Assembly: GCF_015624485.1 (NCBI RefSeq)
Contig: NZ_CP061378.1
Coordinates: forward strand, 7,337,611-7,401,610
Reading direction: 5' to 3'
Origin: Bradyrhizobium genosp. L
GTDB taxonomy: Bacteria > Pseudomonadota > Alphaproteobacteria > Rhizobiales > Xanthobacteraceae
Length of the DNA: 64,000 nt
Position 1 is the first letter of the stretch; every line of letters begins with the position of its first letter. Below the pieces are notes generated by a model. That model did no database searches and was not told where the DNA came from. It saw only the letters and a list, made by a program, of their open reading frames with translations. Shown here piece after piece: positions 62,537 through 64,000 of the stretch. The position numbers and the translations under genes are program-made.

Positions 62537-62803
62537 ATGGCCAATACCACCTCCGCCAAGAAGGCGACCCGCAAGATTGCCCGCCGCACCATCGTCAACA
62601 AGTCGCGGCGCACCCAGATGCGCGGCGCGGTGCGCACCGTCGAGGAGGCGATCAAGCGCGGCGACCGCGAGGCGGCGTTGACGGCGATGAAGCACGCGGA
62701 GCCCGAACTGATGAAGGCAGCGCAGCGCAACATCGTTCACAAGAACCAGGCGAGCCGCAAGGTGTCGCGCCTGTCGCATCAGATCGCGAAGCTGGCGAAG
62801 TGA
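62537..62803 (+). CDS. rpsT: 30S ribosomal protein S20
   Basis: 88 aa, the full family length: [39 protein letters not shown]...[17 protein letters not shown]. It binds 16S rRNA early in 30S assembly. Promoter, long leader and terminator are visible, so it is transcribed alone. In many alphaproteobacteria dnaA lies downstream of rpsT; here about 1.2 kb of gene-free DNA follows to the window end. Confidence 0.97.
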   Translation: MANTTSAKKATRKIARRTIVNKSRRTQMRGAVRTVEEAIKRGDREAALTAMKHAEPELMKAAQRNIVHKNQASRKVSRLSHQIAKLAK

Positions 62804-62852
62804 CTCGGCAATCAACTCGCCGGTTGAACTGATCAGAAAACAAATTCGTCAC

Positions 62853-62885
62853 GAAGCCCGGCTCGCGCCGGGCTTCTTGTTTTTG
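62853..62885 (+). terminator. intrinsic terminator of rpsT
   Basis: GAAGCCCGGC (62853-62862) pairs perfectly with GCCGGGCTTC (62867-62876), loop TCGC, followed by TTGTTTTTGT. It begins 50 bp after the rpsT stop. Confidence 0.9.
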
Positions 62886-63702
62886 TCGTAGAAGTTTCGT
62901 CGCACGAGAACCGTTCGCGCATTTGCGCGCGGTGAACCAGCACATCATGCTTAATGATGTCCGTAGTTCTACAGGCCGCGCGCAGATCGCACGACGCTAA
63001 GCTGCGCAGTGCGGCATTCTGTGCCGACAAATGCGCTCGGGGTTACCCTGCAAAAGTAACCGAGAAAAATGACGCTTCGCGAATGCCTTATCTGCATAGT
63101 GTCGACGAGCGATTGGAAAAACGACCGTCGCAAGAGCAAATGTAAATTTTCTATGAAAATTTTTTAGTATTACACCGCGCTTTGTGACACGGAGGAATCT
63201 GTGCGCAGATTCAGAAGCTTGGTTTCGCGGCCTTGCATTTGCAGCGTCGCAACAGTCGCGAAGACTCGCGAACTCCGTCGAATCCACGGATTGTAAGAAA
63301 ATCCGCTTGGTGTATTTATTTCTTGTCCGCGACGCCCACGGCTCTCCAGATCAGCGCGGTTTGAGACCCAAGGGCGGACGTGCAGATCGGCGGCGGTGTG
63401 CGCGTTAGCGACGCTCTCCAAGCGAAGCTAGATTGTCAACTCATAGCGATATGAGGACGGTTGACCTGTGTCAAAATTTCTCCGGCGATGTGCCCAATTT
63501 TCTTGGTGCATCGAACAAGAGAGACCGGGTAGGATCGTCGGAATCTGGTGACGCGGAACGCGAAGCGAGCGGACGGGTTGAGGTAGATACGCGGCGGCGC
63601 AGTGCCGGACATCTTTGGTGTTCGGTGACGGCAGATCGAATTTGAAGACACAAGCGAGTTGATAGCTTGCCGCGATACGTCGCGGTGGGAGGGGGAGGAC
63701 TT

Positions 63703-63825
63703 ATGCCTTACGGTATCATCACTGCAGTCGACACCACGACAGCTACAGTGCAGATTTCCAATGGTGCCGTGATCGCTCCCTCGGACATCGGCTCTCACCC
63801 GCAGAGACCGTCGAGTACGCGCTGA
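63703..63825 (+). CDS. very short reading frame with a strong ribosome site, 40 aa
   Basis: GGGAGGGGGAGGA lies 4 bp before the ATG, one of the best ribosome sites in the window. The translation begins MPYGIITAVDTTTATVQISN and looks beta-strand-like. It may be a real small protein, an upstream leader peptide of dnaA, or the degenerate start of a larger gene. Residues in another frame after it (LSPAETVEYALTSRDA) are also protein-like, which suggests a frameshift or remnant. Confidence 0.35.
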   Translation: MPYGIITAVDTTTATVQISNGAVIAPSDIGSHPQRPSSTR

Positions 63826-64000
63826 CCTCGCGGGACGCATCTTCTCCAAACGGCTGATCTGACGGGTGGCGCGTTGTCGCCACACGGGAGAGTTTTGTCT
63901 GGAGCAGATCGCGCCCCGCTGGAGGTCCCGCCGCGGCAAGGCAGCGCGCCCGGCGATTTCACCAACAACAATCACTCAGTCTGGAAAAGTACGAAGGCAA

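Larger units (their letters stand above)
62804..64000. other. about 1.2-kb region without a convincing gene, downstream of rpsT
   Basis: No reading frame has protein-like composition except a 40-codon candidate at 63703. An AT-rich pocket (about 63138-63175) contains AAATTTTCTATGAAAATTTT, and a TTGAC-N4-GTCAA palindrome lies at 63461-63474. Exact DnaA boxes (TTATCCACA) were not seen, so a replication origin is not claimed. The region is probably the leader and promoter side of dnaA, which would begin just outside the window. Confidence 0.5.

Noticed and set aside
62804..64000. Replication origin (oriC)
   Set aside because: Near-matches such as TTATCTGCA exist, but no exact DnaA boxes or cluster was found by eye, and dnaA position alone does not prove an origin in this group.
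1..64000. CRISPR array, tRNA, rRNA or riboswitch
   Set aside because: No regularly spaced direct repeats, cloverleaf-like segments, rRNA sequence or recognised riboswitch core was seen when reading the intergenic regions.

Overview
The window is a high-GC alphaproteobacterial chromosome segment, most likely Bradyrhizobium or a close relative in the Nitrobacteraceae. The signs are the GC-rich codon use, an acdS (ACC deaminase) gene divergent from an Lrp-type acdR, a DUF3551 secreted protein, orphan Bug/TctC solute receptors, many small palindromic repeats of the kind scattered between rhizobial genes, and rpsT at the right-hand end facing a long gene-free stretch (dnaA often follows rpsT in this group). 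There is no prophage, insertion sequence, CRISPR array, tRNA or rRNA. This is ordinary chromosomal backbone with many unlinked short operons.

Layout. 1-2.3 kb: a MoxR-type AAA+ ATPase (cut by the window edge) and a CoxE-like VWA protein. 2.3-4.4 kb: a membrane protein and a DUF2235 hydrolase. 4.4-8.4 kb: a translationally coupled three-gene unit for a periplasmic molybdenum hydroxylase (triheme cytochrome c, 2Fe-2S subunit, molybdopterin subunit). 8.5-16.8 kb: recQ, an MFS exporter, a Baeyer-Villiger-type monooxygenase, a metallophosphoesterase and a secreted trypsin-like protease. 17-21.8 kb: acdS/acdR, a methanethiol oxidase (SBP56) coupled to a membrane protein, and a sirtuin. 21.8-24 kb: minCDE plus a 98-aa follower gene, with CtrA-like boxes in front. 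24-32.3 kb: membrane and secreted proteins, a TetR regulator, pstS behind a Pho-box-like repeat, a Bug receptor, a 2OG-Fe(II) oxygenase with a polytopic membrane protein, a MarR regulator and a GreA/B-like factor. 32.3-36.7 kb: an RND pump and its adaptor. 36.9-44.5 kb: hydrolases, a beta-barrel protein, a small glycine-rich secreted protein, a GST, DUF1697, threonine ammonia-lyase and two very small genes.

44.7-46.5 kb holds the most interesting unit. A membrane-protein gene split by an in-frame TAG, a winged-helix regulator and a cis-prenyltransferase are read in one direction. A near-identical 17-bp palindrome (ACTTTG-N5-CAAAGT) lies on the -10 of the first gene and exactly on the start codon of the prenyltransferase. 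46.7-48.3 kb is an ArsR / SRPBCC / DUF899 operon with an apparently leaderless promoter whose operator candidate covers the start codon. 48.4-54.9 kb: DUF3551, another Bug receptor, a VOC protein, an acyl-CoA ligase, a P450 and an HD-GYP protein. 55-58 kb: a second molybdenum hydroxylase pair without a cytochrome. 58-62.2 kb: two alpha/beta hydrolases, a polysaccharide-export lipoprotein, msrA and a membrane protein. 62.5-64 kb: rpsT with a strong promoter and terminator, then about 1.2 kb with no convincing gene.

All functional calls come from reading motifs and gene context by eye. No database search, structure prediction or folding calculation was run.
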